A stretch of 64,000 bases of DNA from Kibdelosporangium banguiense (GCF_017876405.1 NZ_JAGINW010000001.1:7081203-7145202), one strand, 5' to 3'; shown: positions 7,654 to 17,284, numbered from the stretch's first letter. The notes: generated by a model from the letters alone, not told the origin. Numbers and translations are program-made.

Positions 7654-9018
7654 CTAGGCGTTGCTTGACTGCGGCTGCACCAGCTGGTCGGCCGAACTGA
7701 TGATGTCCACTTTGTTCGGACGGCCCGGGATCCGGTTGTGCAGGACCCAGTTGGTGACTGTGGCGGCGACCTGTTCGGGTGGGGTGGGTTCCTGGCGGCC
7801 CGCTGAGCCGTCGGCCAGGGACGTGGCCATTTTGGGGGCGCGCATGATCAGGGTTGGGACGGCCCGTTTGCGGGCGAAGTCTGTGGCGTAGGTTTCGACA
7901 GCCGCCTTCGCGGCGGCGTAGTGGGTCCAGCCCGCGGGCGGGGCGGTGATCGCCGCTGAGGAGGCCAGGACCAGCCAGCCGCCTGAGTCGGCGAGGAGTT
8001 TTCCGGTCACCGCAAGGGGATTGACCGCGACCGACATGCTGGTGTGGATGAAATCGAGCTGGGCGGGCACGGCGTCCGGGTGCATGCCCAGGGCTCTGAG
8101 CGGTGGTGTGGCGATCAGGGCGACGCCGGCCAGGCCGCCTGCCTGGCGGACCGGCTCCAGCGCGGTGCTGAGCCGGCCGAGATCGGTGGCGTCGCAGTGG
8201 ATCTGCCGGATTCCGGGGCCGAACTCGGCGGCCAGGCGCGAGGCGTGGCCGGTGCTGTGCCGGTACAGCACCCAGACTGTGGCGGCCTGGGTGGCCAGCG
8301 TTCCGGCGAGGGCGGCACCGAGGCCACGGCTGCCGCCGACGACGAGGATCTGTTTGCCTGCCAGTGCGTCGCCGGGCGGGAGGTAGCGGCCGACCGATGC
8401 CGTGGTCACGGGTTGGGCGGGGGTGTGTCTGAGGGCCTGGAATGTGCCCTCGGCGCCCGCGTACGTGCCGGTGACGGTGGCGCGGTCGTCGTTGACCTGG
8501 ACGTGGATGCGGCTCTCCACGTGGGGGCACGCGGCCAGGGTTAACCGGGTCAACGCCCCGCGGGTGTGCATCCCGACTGCCCAGCTTGACCATGCCAGCC
8601 AGGTGAGTAAGCGGTCCGGCAGGTGGTCCGCGCGGTGTCTGCGCAGCAACGCCCGCAGCGCGACGAGATCAGGCTGGTAGTCCTCGCTCTGCAGACCACA
8701 GGCGGCAGCGGGCTCGGAGCCGATGTCGATGGTGACCGCCCGGCTGCCTTCGCACATGATCGTCAGCTGGGTGTTGCGGTCGGCCACGTGGAACTCGGTG
8801 CCGGGGAAGACCGGGCGGTGGAAACTCGCCCTGATCCGGGTCAGCCGGGCCGCCCGTTCGGCCGGCAACCGGCCTAACGCGGTGGCGACCAGCAGCGCAC
8901 CGGGCACGATCGGCCGTCCGTACGGCGTGTGGTGGGCGAAGTCGGGGTCCAGGTGCAGCGGGTTGTGGTCGCGGCTCGCCGCCGCGAACGCGACAAGGTC
9001 GCTGGGCTCCAGTCGCAT
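7654..9018 (-). CDS. MaoC-like hotdog domain fused to short-chain dehydrogenase
   Basis: A 454-residue fusion. Residues 1-130 resemble the MaoC/(R)-hydratase hotdog fold, with the hydratase signature DHNPLHLDPDFAHHTPYG and a following IVPGALL. Residues of about 220-440 are a classical SDR with the cofactor motif VVGGSRGLGAAL, catalytic Ser in LASSAAI and the active-site YAAAK. A hydratase plus ketoreductase pair acts in fatty-acid or polyketide-type beta-carbon processing, and such fusions occur near secondary-metabolite genes. The actual substrate is unknown. It is downstream of, and co-directional with, the AfsR-like regulator (111-base gap). Confidence 0.85.
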   Translation of the reverse strand: MRLEPSDLVAFAAASRDHNPLHLDPDFAHHTPYGRPIVPGALLVATALGRLPAERAARLTRIRASFHRPVFPGTEFHVADRNTQLTIMCEGSRAVTIDIGSEPAAACGLQSEDYQPDLVALRALLRRHRADHLPDRLLTWLAWSSWAVGMHTRGALTRLTLAACPHVESRIHVQVNDDRATVTGTYAGAEGTFQALRHTPAQPVTTASVGRYLPPGDALAGKQILVVGGSRGLGAALAGTLATQAATVWVLYRHSTGHASRLAAEFGPGIRQIHCDATDLGRLSTALEPVRQAGGLAGVALIATPPLRALGMHPDAVPAQLDFIHTSMSVAVNPLAVTGKLLADSGGWLVLASSAAITAPPAGWTHYAAAKAAVETYATDFARKRAVPTLIMRAPKMATSLADGSAGRQEPTPPEQVAATVTNWVLHNRIPGRPNKVDIISSADQLVQPQSSNA

Positions 9019-9129
9019 GGCTCAGCGTCCTTCCTGACAAGACTCCTGACAAAGGTTCTGACCACATCTAGGCGGCACAGATCAAGAGTCGTCAATCGGA
9101 GTCACTCCATCGAGCGATAAACAGCACCG

Positions 9130-12100
9130 CTAGAGGGACCCCAGAGCCGACGCGAGCTGTTCGGCCTCGGAGGCCTGGGCGATGTTGCCCAGCCGGATGA
9201 ACAAGGTGTGCGCCTCGGTGAACGCCTCCCGGGCGGCGGCCGGGTCAGTGCCCGCGTATGCCTTGCCCAGACTGGTGAGTGCGCTCGCCAGGTAGGTGTG
9301 CCAGCCGCGGTTACGCCATAGCGTCACGGATTCCGCCAGGTGAGCGACGGCCGCGGCGTGGTTCCCCTCAGCCAGGTCGATCTCCCCGAGCAGCTCGAGG
9401 GCCTGCGCCAGATGGAAGCTCATGTTGTACTCACGGCTCAGCGCGAGCGACATCTCCACTGTGGAGCGTGCCTCGGCGTCACCCTGGTGGAAGTACAGCC
9501 GCGCCAGCGTCAGCAGCGTGAGGACCTCCACATAGGAATCCCGGTAGAGCCGGGAGAACTCCAGGGACTCGTTGAGCATCTGCCTGCTGGTCTCGAAATG
9601 CCCGAGCGTCAGGTGCCCGATACCGGCGAACTGCAGCGCGGTCGCCTCGCACCGGGGGTTGCCCAGCGTGCGGGCCTTGCTCAGCGCGCTGTCGGCGTGC
9701 TTGATCGCCACGTCGATGTCGTGGTTCTCGAAATGGGCGACCGCCAGTGCGAGGTCGGCCCGGATCTCGCCGCCGAGGTGGCCGGACTCCTCGGCCATGC
9801 GCAGCCCCTGCGTGGCCATCTCGACGGCCTGCTCGTACGAACCGGCGGCGGTGAACGCCCACGAGCACATGACGGCGGCGTCGGCCATGCCCTGCCGGTG
9901 CCCGAGCTCGGTGAACATCTGCAGCAGGCGGAAGGATTCCGCGTGCTGCCTGGCCGTCGCGTCCCGCTCCCGCCCGTCGGTGATCCAGGTGTTGACGTCG
10001 ATCAGTCCACGCAGCATCACCGCTTCGCCGAGCAGGTTGCCCTGCTCTTGGCACACTGCCAGCACTTGGGCGTTGAGGGCGGCCCAGTCCGGGTACATAC
10101 CGCGCAGGTCGAAGTACTTCTCCAGGCAGCCGGCCAGGTCGAAGGCCAGATCGGCCAGGCCGAGACCGCAGGCCTGACCGACCACGGCCAGCAACGCCGT
10201 GCGCTCGGCGTCGAACCAGTTGCCGGAGTCCACTTCGCCCAGTTCAGCCAGGATCTCGTTGCTCGGCGGCCGGTCGGCCGGTCCGCTGATGGACGCGTAG
10301 CACGGCCCGGGAATCCGCGCCGCCATCTGCTCGGCGAGGGCGAGCCAGCCGCCCAGGCCACGCAGTACGGCCCGCTCGCGGCTTGCCTCGCTCTCCTCGG
10401 CGGCGGCGCATTCCGAGGCGAACAGCCGCACCAGGTCGTGGAACCGGTAGCGGTACTGCCCGGCCGCGTCGGCCGCGGACACGATGAGCAGTTGGGCGTC
10501 CACCAGTGTTTCGGCGTACTCCATCGCCTCGTCCAGCGGGCATTCGAGGATCACCGAGGCCAGCCACGGCGGGAAGTCGGGCGCGTCGAACAGGCCGAGC
10601 AGCCGGAACAACCGGCGTGGCTGTCCGGCCAGGCCCCGGTAGCTCAACGCGAGTGAGGCCCGGACAGCCAGATCTCCGGCGGCCAGTTGGTCGAGACGCC
10701 GACGCTGATCAGCCAGTCTCTGCGCCAAGTGCCGCAACTGCCACGCCGGTCTCGCCGCCAGGCGTGCCCCGGCGATCCGTACTGCCAACGGCAGACCGCC
10801 GCACAGTGCCACGATGTCCGCGGCTGCTTGGCCTTCGCTGCCGACCCGGCCGTCACCGGCTATCCGGGCGAGCAGCCGGACGGCCTCGTCGGCGGGGAAG
10901 ACATCCAGCTCGACCCGTTGCGCGCCTTCGATTCCGGTGAGCCGGGCGCGGCTGGTGATCACCACCCGGCAGGTCGCGGCACCCGGCAGCAACGGCCTGA
11001 CCTGTTCTTCGGACGCCGCGTTGTCCAGCACGACCAGCACTTTGCGGCCGGTCAGCATCGAGCGGTACATCTCCCCGCGTTCGACGGGGTCTCCCGGGAT
11101 CGCGCGGTTGGGCACGCCCAGCGAACGCAGAAACCGGGCCAGCACGTCACCGGGTTCCAGTGGCATGGTCTCCGCACCGCGCAGGTTCACCCACAGCTGG
11201 CCATCGGGGAAGTCACCGGCTACTTCGTGGGCGACACGTGCGGCGAGGGTGGTCTTGCCGATACCGCCCATGCCCACGATGCTCGAGATCACCACGATGT
11301 GATCTCCGGCCGACGTGGTCAGTTTGCCGCACAGCGTAGCCAGTTCCTCGTCCCGGCCGGTGAAGTCCGGGATCGCGGGCGGCAGAGCGGCGGGGATCAC
11401 CTGGACGGGCTGTTGCGCGGGCGGCTGTTCGAGCGCGGGGTCGGCGTTGAGGATGTCAAGGTGCAGCTGCTGCAGGTCGGTCCCGGGATCGACACCCAGT
11501 TCCTCGGTGAGGCTGCTGCGGATCCGTTGGTACTGCGCCAAAGCCTCGGCCTGACGGCCGGTGCGGTAGAGCGCCGTCATCAGCTGGCCGACCGGGCGTT
11601 CGCGCAACGGGTGCGCCATGACGAACTCGGTCAGCTCAGTGATGACCTCCTCGTCCCACCCGGCATCCAGTGCGGCGGCGGCCTTTTCCTCCACGGCCGT
11701 GAGCCGGCGCTCGATCAACTGGGTGACAGCGGCCGCGATGCTGGGCGTGTGCGGCACATCCGCGAAGGGATCACCGCGCCACAATCCCAAAGCCTCGCGG
11801 TACAGCTCCGCGGCCTGCCCGGGTTCCCGTGCGGCCCTGGCTGTGCGGGCGTCGCCGACCAGTTGTTCGAACCGGTAGAGGTCGAGTTCGTCCTGCTCGA
11901 CACGCAGCCGGTAGCCGGGCCGGTGGGTCAGCATCCGCTCGGAACCCGACGGCAGCGCACGCCGGAGCCTGGAGACATACCCCCGGACCAACGCCCGCGC
12001 CTCGGCCGGCGGGTCATCGCTCCACAGTTCGTCGACGAACTGCTCGGCGCTGACCAGCTGCCCGGGGCGGACCAGCAGAATCCCGCACACAGTCCGGATT

Positions 12101-12171
12101 CTGGGGGCTCCGAGCGCTATCAGCCTGCCTTGTTCGCGTACCTCCAACGGACCCAGGACGCTGAACTCCAC
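9130..12171 (-). CDS. AfsR/SARP family regulator with NB-ARC and TPR domains
   Basis: This protein of about 1013 residues has an N-terminal OmpR-like DNA-binding domain (VEFSVLGPLEV to about residue 95), a bacterial transcriptional activation domain to about 250, an NB-ARC ATPase with Walker A GMGGIGKTT near residue 300, and C-terminal tetratricopeptide repeats. I chose GTG 12171 because GGGAGGA stands at proper spacing; the longest ORF adds 15 unsupported residues. AfsR-type proteins act as ATP-dependent activators of secondary metabolism or morphology genes, often after Ser/Thr phosphorylation. Its nearest co-directional gene is the MaoC-SDR fusion, a possible target. Confidence 0.92.
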   Translation of the reverse strand: MEFSVLGPLEVREQGRLIALGAPRIRTVCGILLVRPGQLVSAEQFVDELWSDDPPAEARALVRGYVSRLRRALPSGSERMLTHRPGYRLRVEQDELDLYRFEQLVGDARTARAAREPGQAAELYREALGLWRGDPFADVPHTPSIAAAVTQLIERRLTAVEEKAAAALDAGWDEEVITELTEFVMAHPLRERPVGQLMTALYRTGRQAEALAQYQRIRSSLTEELGVDPGTDLQQLHLDILNADPALEQPPAQQPVQVIPAALPPAIPDFTGRDEELATLCGKLTTSAGDHIVVISSIVGMGGIGKTTLAARVAHEVAGDFPDGQLWVNLRGAETMPLEPGDVLARFLRSLGVPNRAIPGDPVERGEMYRSMLTGRKVLVVLDNAASEEQVRPLLPGAATCRVVITSRARLTGIEGAQRVELDVFPADEAVRLLARIAGDGRVGSEGQAAADIVALCGGLPLAVRIAGARLAARPAWQLRHLAQRLADQRRRLDQLAAGDLAVRASLALSYRGLAGQPRRLFRLLGLFDAPDFPPWLASVILECPLDEAMEYAETLVDAQLLIVSAADAAGQYRYRFHDLVRLFASECAAAEESEASRERAVLRGLGGWLALAEQMAARIPGPCYASISGPADRPPSNEILAELGEVDSGNWFDAERTALLAVVGQACGLGLADLAFDLAGCLEKYFDLRGMYPDWAALNAQVLAVCQEQGNLLGEAVMLRGLIDVNTWITDGRERDATARQHAESFRLLQMFTELGHRQGMADAAVMCSWAFTAAGSYEQAVEMATQGLRMAEESGHLGGEIRADLALAVAHFENHDIDVAIKHADSALSKARTLGNPRCEATALQFAGIGHLTLGHFETSRQMLNESLEFSRLYRDSYVEVLTLLTLARLYFHQGDAEARSTVEMSLALSREYNMSFHLAQALELLGEIDLAEGNHAAAVAHLAESVTLWRNRGWHTYLASALTSLGKAYAGTDPAAAREAFTEAHTLFIRLGNIAQASEAEQLASALGSL

Positions 12172-12324
12172 CCAGTCCTCCCGACGCGCGGCTGACCGCA
12201 TTGTTCCAAAGCCCACAACCTCGTGGGGGCAAGGGACCTGGTTTTGTCCACGAATCAGTCACGTTCCTGCCACGCCGTGCTGCCACGCTGCTCCTGTGGC
12301 CGCACGGACTGTTGGGGAGGCTCC

Positions 12325-13644
12325 GTGAAGCGCGTTCGATCGTTCTTTGCGCTGGTATGTGCGTTGCTGGTGTCGCTGCCAGGGCACGCCGAAGCGCGAC
12401 GCGGGGACATCCGGTGGCCACAGCCGTCCTCCGGTCTCGCCCTGCCAGGGCAGACGGTCGCCAACATCCGGTACGCCCAGCCGGACGGTCCTGAGCTGAG
12501 GATCAGGACCTTCGACCAGCAAGTCGCCTGGCAGGCCGGGATCGCGGGGATGGTGTTCGAGGTGCGGCGGGCCGACGGCGGCGCCGGGCCGGTGACCGTG
12601 GCCGTCGAAGTGGACTATTCCGGTTTCCGGAACGCTTTCGGCGGTGATTACGCCAGCAGGCTGAATGTCGTGCGAATGCGGGATTGTGCCGGTGTCTGCG
12701 GTCCGCCCGAGCCGGTGGCCTGGCGCAACGACATCGCGGCCGGGAAGATCACCGCAGAGCTACCGGCCGGGCCAGGCGGCGCGCGATTCGCGCTGACTTC
12801 CATGCCCAGCAGCGACAACGCCCCGGCGGAGACGCAGTCCGGTTTCATCGCACGATCGTTCCGGCCGTGCGCCGAGGACCCGGGTGGTACGAACTCCGTC
12901 AAGACCGGCGACAAGTGCTGGGGCCCGGAATCCCTGCGGCGCATGGACATCGAGCTGCCCGGTCTGACCGGTGATCTTGTCTTGGACGACAAGACCGGCA
13001 GATGGTACGTGGAAAGGGCCGATGGCTGGACTGCCGAGTTGTTGCACGATGCGCAAAATGGCGACAACGACGGCGAATACTGGCAGGTGACCTCACCGCA
13101 GGGCACTCGATTCGTGTTCGGCGCCAACAAGTTGCCCGGGGGAGCGGTCACGAACTCGGCGTGGACCGTGCCCGTGTACGGCAATCACCTCGGTGAACCG
13201 TGCTGGGCCGAGTCGTTCGACGCCGCCTGGTGCCAGCAGGCGTACCGCTGGAACCTGGACCACGTGGTCGACCGGGACGGCGTGGCCATGTCGTACTTCT
13301 ACGACGTCGAGATGAACCATTACGGCCGCAACAACAACGAGTTCAACGCCACGCCGTACACCCGTGCGGGGTACCTCGCCCGGATCGAGTACCTGCAGCG
13401 CTTGGCCAACGGCGTCCTGACCGAGCCCGGTGCGCGGATCATCTTCACCACCGAGGGGCGGTGTGCCACAACGACGCCCTGCCGCACGACCCGTCCCCAG
13501 GACTGGCCGGACGTCCCCTGGGACCAGGCGTGTTCCGCCGCGCCGTGCTTCGACCGGCACACCCCGGTCTTCTTCGGCAGCCGGCGGCCTGCCGAGGTCA
13601 CCATGTCCGTGACCGGCGGCGGGTCCTGGACTTTCCCGGCCTGA
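12325..13644 (+). CDS. Orphan RHS N-terminal domain protein (secreted, truncated RHS)
   Basis: A 439-residue protein from GTG 12325, which follows GGGGAGG; the longer ORF start has no ribosome site. Residues 1-20 are a signal peptide (VKRVRSFFALVCALLVSL). The body matches, from memory, the N-terminal region of large actinobacterial RHS/YD-repeat toxins: segments LVLDDKTGRWYVERADGW, NGDNDGEYWQVTSPQGTRF, NSAWTVPVYGNHLGEPC, YRWNLDHVVDRDG and WPDVPWDQ. Where such proteins normally continue into YD repeats and a toxin, this one stops after SWTFPA. It is either a decayed remnant or a free-standing domain. The signal peptide and intact frame argue for a protein that can still be made. Confidence 0.75.
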   Translation: MKRVRSFFALVCALLVSLPGHAEARRGDIRWPQPSSGLALPGQTVANIRYAQPDGPELRIRTFDQQVAWQAGIAGMVFEVRRADGGAGPVTVAVEVDYSGFRNAFGGDYASRLNVVRMRDCAGVCGPPEPVAWRNDIAAGKITAELPAGPGGARFALTSMPSSDNAPAETQSGFIARSFRPCAEDPGGTNSVKTGDKCWGPESLRRMDIELPGLTGDLVLDDKTGRWYVERADGWTAELLHDAQNGDNDGEYWQVTSPQGTRFVFGANKLPGGAVTNSAWTVPVYGNHLGEPCWAESFDAAWCQQAYRWNLDHVVDRDGVAMSYFYDVEMNHYGRNNNEFNATPYTRAGYLARIEYLQRLANGVLTEPGARIIFTTEGRCATTTPCRTTRPQDWPDVPWDQACSAAPCFDRHTPVFFGSRRPAEVTMSVTGGGSWTFPA

Positions 13645-13656
13645 CCTTGCTTCCTA

Positions 13657-13673
13657 ATACCCCCATGGGGTAT
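13657..13673. promoter_or_regulatory. CsoR-type copper operator, site 1
   Basis: A perfect 7-base inverted repeat, ATACCCC-CAT-GGGGTAT, lies about 80 bases upstream of the copper operon. GC-rich half-sites flanked by AT are the recognised CsoR operator form. The cognate CsoR gene is the last gene of this operon, giving a closed autoregulatory loop (inference). Confidence 0.8.
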
Positions 13674-13696
13674 ATCTGATGTCGGCGCCACGGCGA

Positions 13697-13723
13697 TACA
13701 CCCCAATACGGGTAGGGGGTACT
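13697..13723. promoter_or_regulatory. Possible second CsoR-type operator
   Basis: The stretch holds ACACCCC and, 12 bases on, AGGGGGTAC, an imperfect inverted match to site 1. It lies about 30 bases before the first operon start, where a repressor would cover the promoter. It is weaker than site 1. Confidence 0.5.
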
Positions 13724-13751
13724 CTGGGTGCCGGTACCAGAAGGGATGGTC

Positions 13752-14675
13752 ATGAACACTGCAGGGAGGCTCTCCGCCTACGGTGTCGCGCTCGCCCTGG
13801 TCGCCGGTGGCGGCTGGGTGATCGGCTCCGCTGTCGGTCCCTTTGCCGGCCAGGCCGGCCCGCCCAGCGCTGAGGCCGCCGGGCACGGGGACACTCACAG
13901 CGGCACCGTCGCGGGGACTCGGCAACTCGAGGAACCTGCGGGTCTGGCGTCGTCCAGGGGCGGTTACACCCTCACGCCCACCAGTACGACGTTCACGCCC
14001 GGAGCAGTGGCACCGTTCTCATTCAAGATCGTCAAATCCGACGGCACGGCGGTCACGGCTTTCGACGTCGAGCACGACAAGCGGATGCACCTGATCGTGG
14101 TCCGCCGCGACACCGCGGACTTCCAGCACGTTCACCCGGAAATGGCCGCGGACGGCACGTGGACCGTGCCGCTGAGGCCGGCTCAGCCGGGCAGCTACCG
14201 GGCGTTCGGGGATTTCACCCCCACCGGCGGCGAGAATGTGACGCTGGGTGTCGACCTGGCTGCTCCTGGTGACTTCCAGCCGGCGAAATATCAGCCGTCG
14301 ACGGTGTCCAAGGTCGACGACTACGAGGTCACGCTTGGCGGCCGGCTGACTCCCGGCCAGTCGTCGAAGGTGACGCTGACCGTGCGCAAGGGCGGCCGCG
14401 AAGTCACCGATCTGCAGCCCTACCTGGGTGCTTACGGGCATCTGGTCGCGCTGAGGGGCGGCGACCTGGCATATCTGCACGTCCACCCGGACGAGAGCAA
14501 CGCCAAGCCGGGACCGGTCATCACATTCTTCGCCGAAGTACCCTCTACGGGTACCTACCGGCTGTTCCTGGACTTTCAGCACGAAGGCAAAGTGCGTACC
14601 GCCGACTTCACTGTGAGCACGGCGGGCGCGCCGGAAACGGGTAGTACTCACGTAGATGACGGCCACGGCCGCTGA
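13752..14675 (+). CDS. Secreted/membrane-anchored copper-operon protein, His-rich
   Basis: A 307-residue protein from ATG 13752, preceded by AAGGGATGG; the ORF can be extended to GTG 13728 but that removes the ribosome site. The N-terminal hydrophobic segment (about residues 6-32, GVALALVAGGGWVIGSAVG) is a signal or anchor. The exported part carries several His/Met clusters (GHGDTHSG, FQHVHPEM, YLHVHPDE, FQHEGK) in an Ig-like beta-rich context, suitable for copper binding. Homologues are usually found beside copA in actinobacteria. Its place between CsoR operators and copA supports a role in extracytoplasmic copper handling. The mechanism is unknown. Confidence 0.82.
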   Translation: MNTAGRLSAYGVALALVAGGGWVIGSAVGPFAGQAGPPSAEAAGHGDTHSGTVAGTRQLEEPAGLASSRGGYTLTPTSTTFTPGAVAPFSFKIVKSDGTAVTAFDVEHDKRMHLIVVRRDTADFQHVHPEMAADGTWTVPLRPAQPGSYRAFGDFTPTGGENVTLGVDLAAPGDFQPAKYQPSTVSKVDDYEVTLGGRLTPGQSSKVTLTVRKGGREVTDLQPYLGAYGHLVALRGGDLAYLHVHPDESNAKPGPVITFFAEVPSTGTYRLFLDFQHEGKVRTADFTVSTAGAPETGSTHVDDGHGR

Positions 14676-14696
14676 TTAGGCAAGGAGGAGACAGTC

Positions 14697-16949
14697 ATGA
14701 CATCTGATGTCCGTAGCCCCAAGCCGGTGGCCGCTCAGGAGATCGAGCTCGCGATCAGCGGCATGACGTGTGCGTCGTGCGCCAACCGGATCGAGCGCAA
14801 GCTGAACAAGCTTGACGGCGTGACCGCCACGGTCAACTACGCCACCGAGAAGGCCAAGGTCACATTCCCAGGCGACGTGGACCCGGCCGTGCTGGTCGAG
14901 CAGGTCGAGGCGGCCGGGTACTCCGCGACCCTGCCGCAGCCCGTCAAGCCTGAGGTTGTCGAGGAGGACGACCCGTCGCGGCCGTTGCGGCAGCGTCTGA
15001 TCGGCGCGGCCGTGTTGTCGGTGCCGGTGATCGCGTTGTCGATGATCCCGGCCCTGCAGTTCACCTACTGGCAGTGGATCGCGCTGACGCTCGCGGCGCC
15101 GGTCGTGGTGTGGGCGGCGTGGCCGTTCCACCGTGCGGCGTGGCAGAATCTGCGGCACGGTGCGGCCACAATGGACACTCTGATCTCGATGGGCACGCTG
15201 GCCGCGTTCGCGTGGTCGTTGTACGCGTTGCTGTTCGGCACAGCGGGCACGCCGGGGATGAAGCACCCGTTCGAGCTGACCATCGAGCGGATGTCCGGCA
15301 GCGCGAACATCTATCTCGAGGTCGCGGCCGGTGTGACCACGTTCATCCTGGCGGGCCGGTACTTCGAGGTGCGGTCCAAGCGCAGGGCCGGCGCGGCGTT
15401 GCGTGCGCTGCTTGAGCTCGGTGCGAAGGAAGTCGCCGTGCTGCGCGACGGCCGCGAGGAACGTATCCCGGTCGACGCCCTCAAAGTGGGGGACCGGTTC
15501 GTGGTCCGGCCAGGCGAGAAGATCGCGACCGACGGCGTGATCGAGGAAGGCAGCTCGGCGGTCGACGCGAGCATGCTGACCGGCGAGTCCGTGCCGGTCG
15601 AGGTCGGCCCTGGTGACGCGGTCGTCGGTGCCACGGTCAACGCGGGCGGACGCCTTCTCGTGCGGGCGACCCGGATCGGCTCGGACACGCAGCTGGCGCA
15701 GATGGCCAAGCTCGTGGAAGAGGCACAGACCGGGAAGGCGGCCGTGCAGCGGCTGGCCGACCGGATCTCCGGGGTGTTCGTGCCGATCGTGATCGCCCTC
15801 GCCGTCGGCACGCTGGCGTTCTGGCTGGGTGCGGGCGGTTCCGTCGCTGCGGCGTTCACCGCGGCGGTGGCTGTACTGATCATCGCGTGCCCGTGTGCGC
15901 TGGGCCTGGCGACGCCGACCGCCCTGCTTGTGGGCACGGGCCGGGGCGCCCAGCTCGGCATCCTGATCAAGGGGCCGGAAGTCCTCGAGTCGACCCGGCG
16001 GATCGACACGATCGTGCTGGACAAGACCGGCACCGTGACCACCGGTCAGATGTCCCTTGTGGATGTTCACCTGGCCGGTGACGCCGAGGCGGACGAGGTG
16101 CTCCGGCTGGCCGGTGCGCTGGAGAACGCCTCCGAGCACCCGATCGCCCGCGCGATCGCCCGTGGCGCTGAGGACAAGGTCGGCACACTGCCGCCGGTGG
16201 AGGAGTTCGTCAACGTCGAAGGCCTTGGCGTACAAGGGATCGTGGACGGTCACGCCGTGCTCGTGGGGCGGACCGCGTTGCTGGAGGAGTGGAGCCAGCA
16301 CCTGCCCGACGACTTGGCGGCGGCGAAGTCCGCGGCGGAGAAGGAAGGCAAGACCGCGGTGGCCGTCGCCTGGGACGGGCAGGCACGAGCCGTGCTCGTG
16401 GTGGCGGACACGGTCAAGCCGACCTCGGCCGAGGCGATCAGGAAACTGCGTGAACTCGGGCTCACGCCCGTGCTGCTGACCGGCGACAACGAGGCCGTGG
16501 CCCGCTCTGTGGCGGCCGAGGTCGGTATCGACGAGGTGACAGCAGAGGTCCTGCCCAAGGACAAGGTCGACGTCGTCAAGCGGCTGCAGTCCGAAGGCCG
16601 CGTGGTGGCCATGGCAGGCGACGGCGTCAACGACGCCGCCGCGCTCGCCCAAGCCGACCTGGGCCTGGCCATGGGCACCGGCACGGATGTGGCGATCGAG
16701 GCCAGCGACCTGACCCTGGTCCGTGGCGACCTGATGGCCGCGGCGGACGCGATCCGCCTGTCCCGCCGCACGTTGCGCACCATCAAGGGCAACCTGTTCT
16801 GGGCCTTCGCCTACAACGTGGCCGCGCTGCCGCTGGCCGCCGCGGGCCTGCTCAACCCGATGATCGCCGGCGCCGCGATGGCGTTCAGCTCGGTCTTCGT
16901 GGTCAGCAACAGCTTGCGGCTGCGTGGTTTCCGCAGCGTCACGCGGTAG
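14697..16949 (+). CDS. copA: Copper-translocating P1B-type ATPase
   Basis: A 750-residue copper exporter. An N-terminal heavy-metal-associated domain has CASC at residues 25-28. The membrane copper site CPC is at 398-400, the phosphorylated Asp is in DKTGT at 442-446, and the hinge GDGVND is at 641-646. Hydrophobic helices precede and follow these as in PIB-1 ATPases. It pumps Cu(I) out of the cytoplasm. It starts 21 bases after the His-rich exported protein, with an AGGAGG ribosome site, and is followed 44 bases later by csoR. The cassette is a self-contained copper resistance operon. Confidence 0.97.
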   Translation: MTSDVRSPKPVAAQEIELAISGMTCASCANRIERKLNKLDGVTATVNYATEKAKVTFPGDVDPAVLVEQVEAAGYSATLPQPVKPEVVEEDDPSRPLRQRLIGAAVLSVPVIALSMIPALQFTYWQWIALTLAAPVVVWAAWPFHRAAWQNLRHGAATMDTLISMGTLAAFAWSLYALLFGTAGTPGMKHPFELTIERMSGSANIYLEVAAGVTTFILAGRYFEVRSKRRAGAALRALLELGAKEVAVLRDGREERIPVDALKVGDRFVVRPGEKIATDGVIEEGSSAVDASMLTGESVPVEVGPGDAVVGATVNAGGRLLVRATRIGSDTQLAQMAKLVEEAQTGKAAVQRLADRISGVFVPIVIALAVGTLAFWLGAGGSVAAAFTAAVAVLIIACPCALGLATPTALLVGTGRGAQLGILIKGPEVLESTRRIDTIVLDKTGTVTTGQMSLVDVHLAGDAEADEVLRLAGALENASEHPIARAIARGAEDKVGTLPPVEEFVNVEGLGVQGIVDGHAVLVGRTALLEEWSQHLPDDLAAAKSAAEKEGKTAVAVAWDGQARAVLVVADTVKPTSAEAIRKLRELGLTPVLLTGDNEAVARSVAAEVGIDEVTAEVLPKDKVDVVKRLQSEGRVVAMAGDGVNDAAALAQADLGLAMGTGTDVAIEASDLTLVRGDLMAAADAIRLSRRTLRTIKGNLFWAFAYNVAALPLAAAGLLNPMIAGAAMAFSSVFVVSNSLRLRGFRSVTR

Positions 16950-16993
16950 GCAGCAGCTAGGCTTGGTCAGTCGGGCCGAGCGAGGAGGAAGAC

Positions 16994-17275
16994 ATGCGGG
17001 GATACACCGGGGACAAGGAGGCCTTCCTGAAGCGGCTCAGGCGCGTCGAAGGCCAGATCCGCGGCCTGCAGAGAATGGTGGAGAACGACGAGTACTGCAT
17101 CGACGTGCTCACCCAGATCTCGGCCGCCACCAAGGCACTGCAGGCGGTCTCGCTCGGCCTGCTCGACGAGCACCTCAAGCACTGCGTGGCCGACGCGATC
17201 GCCCAGGGCGGCGAGAACGCGGACGTGAAGGTCCGTGAGGCCAGCGACGCCATCGCCAGGCTCGTCCGTTCCTGA
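16994..17275 (+). CDS. csoR: Copper-sensing repressor CsoR
   Basis: A 93-residue all-helical repressor of the CsoR/RcnR family. The Cu(I) ligands are visible as Cys35 (NDEYCIDVL), His60 and Cys64 (DEHLKHC), the Cys-His-Cys set that marks copper rather than nickel or formaldehyde sensors. Cu(I) binding releases it from DNA. Matching operators stand upstream of the operon, so it very likely represses its own operon. The ATG at 16994 follows GAGGAGGAAG. It is of full family length. Confidence 0.96.
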   Translation: MRGYTGDKEAFLKRLRRVEGQIRGLQRMVENDEYCIDVLTQISAATKALQAVSLGLLDEHLKHCVADAIAQGGENADVKVREASDAIARLVRS

Positions 17276-17284
17276 CCGGGCTCT

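Noticed and set aside
10687..12195. Long plus-strand frames opposite the AfsR-like gene
   Set aside because: They mirror the codon structure of the regulator and show no domain features.
14676..16652. 658-residue minus-strand frame opposite copA
   Set aside because: copA is unambiguous on the plus strand; the antisense frame is rich in Arg, His and Gly and lacks any motif.
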